From Acestrorhynchus altus (Eukaryota; Chordata; Actinopteri; Characiformes; Acestrorhynchidae): a stretch of DNA of 64,000 nucleotides. Below the pieces are notes generated by a model. That model searched no databases. It had not been told where the DNA came from and saw only the letters and a list, made by a program, of their open reading frames with translations. The DNA is taken from positions 30,574,892 through 30,638,891 of the forward strand of contig CM067507.1 of the NCBI GenBank assembly GCA_034509495.1, read 5' to 3'. The translations under genes were made by a program, and so were the position numbers. Positions 62,037 to 64,000 of the stretch are shown here, in pieces. How positions within the stretch are numbered: position 1 is the stretch's first letter; every line of letters starts with the position of its first letter.

Positions 62037-62042
<6 letters not shown>

Positions 62043-62307
62043 TAAAGAAAAAGATTATATTGAAGTCCAGGCTATCGCTCTTTATGTATGGTAATATGCT
62101 TTCTCTAATTGACCTCTGCATTCAAATCATCATTATCCACTGGCTCTGGCCCTGCATGGCCTCTGTCACACACACACACACATGATCTATGGCTGCCTGG
62201 GCTCTCTGGACTAATGAAGACATAATACTGATGATGCACACAGCGCTGTTTAGAGCACAATGAAGCACAGACAAATAGTCATTGGGGTTAATACCCAGTC
62301 ACATCCA

Positions 62308-62308
<1 letters not shown>

Positions 62309-62391
<83 letters not shown>
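62309..62391. repeat. (CA)n microsatellite
   Basis: About 41 pure CA units, one of the longest in the window. Confidence 0.97.
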
Positions 62392-62393
<2 letters not shown>

Positions 62394-62799
62394 CCTACCA
62401 GCCATCAATCAATCAAACATTGACAGGCACAAGCAGCATGTGCAAGATCATCATTCTGATTAGGGGAAGTGCCAGGCTAGATTATGGTGCCAGTATAACG
62501 ATTATTAGCAGTGGTTACTGACAAAGTGTGAGCAGAAAAGGGCAACTGAGGCCACGGCTAAGCAATGATGAAATGATGAGATTTTATTGGCTTTTTATGA
62601 CTGATAGTAGCATTAACAGTGATCTGTTATACATATTAGTCATAGACGGTTAATGAGAAGGCCGGAGGGGGGGGGGTTATATTCCCTGTCCACTATTACA
62701 AATACCTACCATGCAGCTCCATCTTGCTAGTGAATTTTGAAACTATAGCCCAGCAGTGGCATGTCGGTTTCTGAATTCTGAGAAATACTATTTGGGTGG

Positions 62800-63010
62800 A
62801 GACCCTACACTATTAGTGACACTCACACCCTCCACAACCATTATTACACACATAACAAACTGCTACACTATCAGGGTCACTGCAGTGCTGAGAATACTCC
62901 ACTATCCAAATAATATTTGGCCAACAGCAGACCTCTGGTCAGAAAATGACCAAAGATGAAGGGGGTAGATGATGACAAACTGTGCAGGAACCTTTGGGCT
63001 TCAGTCTGTA
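62800..63010. mobile_element. Foldback element, partial copy 3
   Basis: CTATCAGGGTCACTGCAGTG, CTGAGAATACTCCACTATCC, AAATAATATTTGGCCAACAG and TGAAGGGGGTAGATGATGAC match the right arm of the foldback family (copies at 24252-24800 and 30340-30790). The left arm is absent. Confidence 0.55.
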
Positions 63011-63325
63011 ATTTTACACCTGTTCAGTGAAGCTATAAGACATATAAAGTGTGTAAATCCAAGATAAGAGTTTGTAATAAACTGGATGAAGCTCACCATT
63101 TACAGATTTCTTTGTGTGATATTTATCACTACCACACTTTCCATCACTGGCACGTGTTAGTATGTGAGCTGCACTTGAGAAGAAATTCAGAGAAGGCTTC
63201 CCCAATGTGTCTACTTTTGGTTAGTGTACCTCTTGGTGAGAGATTAATGACTGCTAGACAGAGACCCCAATAAAACATGTAGCATTATTTTCTTAAAATC
63301 AGAATCATGTTCATTCTCCTCTCAC

Positions 63326-63383
63326 CTGTAATAGGGAGAACTGCGTCTCTGTTGTTGCCACTCTGGGTTTAGAACACAGCTAC
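63326..63383 (-). other. Possible extra pard3 exon
   Basis: On the minus strand a 58-nt open stretch is bounded by CATAGCACAG| and by ATTACAG|GTGAGA, a strong donor. In the frame that leaves AG at its 3' end it reads SCVLNPEWQQQRRSSPYY, and joined to the exon at 38432-38555 it gives ..SSPYYS|NRLAPSNHD. Human PARD3 has ..PSPVDS|NRSTPSNHD at this point, as I recall. The phase fits and the composition is exon-like. The upstream acceptor has a poor pyrimidine tract and the peptide is not a known PARD3 segment. This may be chance. Confidence 0.2.
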
Positions 63384-64000
63384 CTGTGCTATGAGACACT
63401 CAAGCCGGCCAGTAAATAGATCATAAGACCTGCATAACAGTGCATAACCCCAGTCATGTGTGTAATACTGTGTACTTTACTCTACAACTTTCAGATGGCA
63501 GTTCTGTATCTCTCAGCTTGTCAACAAATGCATGTGTAAAGCGTGTCCTTTAGGGGTGGCTAAAGGACAAATAAGACATTTGTCACGAATTGCATAGTGC
63601 TGCTTTTAAACGCTGTCAATGTGAATAACTTTGGACTATGGACCACAGCAGAAAGGACCACCACCGCAGTGACTTTATGAACAGGACCTGTTTACCATGC
63701 TGTAGTGTGGTTACCATGGAGTTTTATGAACTTTGGCCAACTCTGACAGAGAAAGCGTTAACAGAGTAGTGTTCCTTAAGCCTGTTCGTCCCACTCCTCT
63801 CTGAGAATCCACTCTTCCGATGAATTCAACCAATCTGCCAACAGGCTAAAAGCAAAGTTCAACTCTTTGCCGAGCTTTCAGTCAATGAGAGACAAGCGAT
63901 GGCTCCTTGCCAATGGCACTCTCTTTCTCTGCCCACACAAATGACCATATCTACAGCTGCATTTAGGAAGGCCTGAGAAAACCTTGCCATACCTGACTCC

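Larger units (their letters stand above)
38556..64000 (-). other. Upstream pard3 intron (partial)
   Basis: At least 25 kb on the 5' side of the first visible exon, probably one intron running off the right edge. I found no minus-strand match to the expected preceding PARD3 segment (the DYAEIQDFHRTFG ... NARPQSPREGH region). Contents are listed individually. The stretches 38880-40200, 41240-42760, 43330-44580, 46200-48230, 49280-50040, 51300-52080, 52710-55140, 55690-56630, 57600-60270 and 62400-62800 hold no recognisable gene. Confidence 0.75.

Noticed and set aside
61885..62121. Ser/Leu-rich minus-strand open frame
   Set aside because: Encoded by the GA microsatellite at 61992-62036.

Overview
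This is a vertebrate chromosome window, almost certainly from a ray-finned fish. It is AT-rich, packed with (CA)n/(GT)n microsatellites, and carries decayed Tc1/mariner elements, L2/Rex-like LINE pieces, a tRNA-derived SINE and non-autonomous repeats of types I associate with otophysan teleosts (characins, catfishes, cyprinids). Placement below teleost rests on remembered repeat types and is tentative. No bacterial-style gene, operon, CRISPR array or structured RNA gene was seen.

The only gene I can support is the 3' end of pard3 (par-3 family cell polarity regulator), on the minus strand. Three coding exons are visible: 38432-38555, 23078-23205 and the terminal exon 12938-13319. Their splice phases join cleanly and give the last 210 or so residues of the protein, ending in the characteristic PPSPSQLARLNRLQ...PFYS tail. 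A 3' UTR of about 600 nt probably ends near 12335. The introns are 15.2 kb (23206-38431) and 9.8 kb (13320-23077). Everything from 38556 to the right edge appears to be the next upstream intron; the preceding exon is either outside the window or is one of two weak candidates near the right edge.

Layout: 1-12334 is intergenic DNA downstream of pard3, with a SINE, non-autonomous DNA elements and microsatellites. 12335-13319 is the 3' UTR and last coding exon. 13320-23077 is an intron with a polypyrimidine minisatellite and several DNA-transposon relics. 23206-38431 is an intron with two foldback elements, two copies of one non-autonomous family, a Tc1 relic, a LINE fragment and a 33-bp minisatellite. 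38556-64000 is intronic, with a 1.2-kb LINE relic, three Tc1/mariner relics, polypurine/polypyrimidine blocks and candidate conserved non-coding islands.

Comparing the window with itself yields several dispersed families: family A (three copies), family B (five copies), a foldback family (three copies), and large direct repeats around a pyrimidine block at 48.2-49.3 kb. I found no convincing previously undescribed functional system. The most useful leads are the unrecognised family A, a possible extra pard3 exon at 63326-63383 and a lineage-specific shortening of the PARD3 C-terminal linker.
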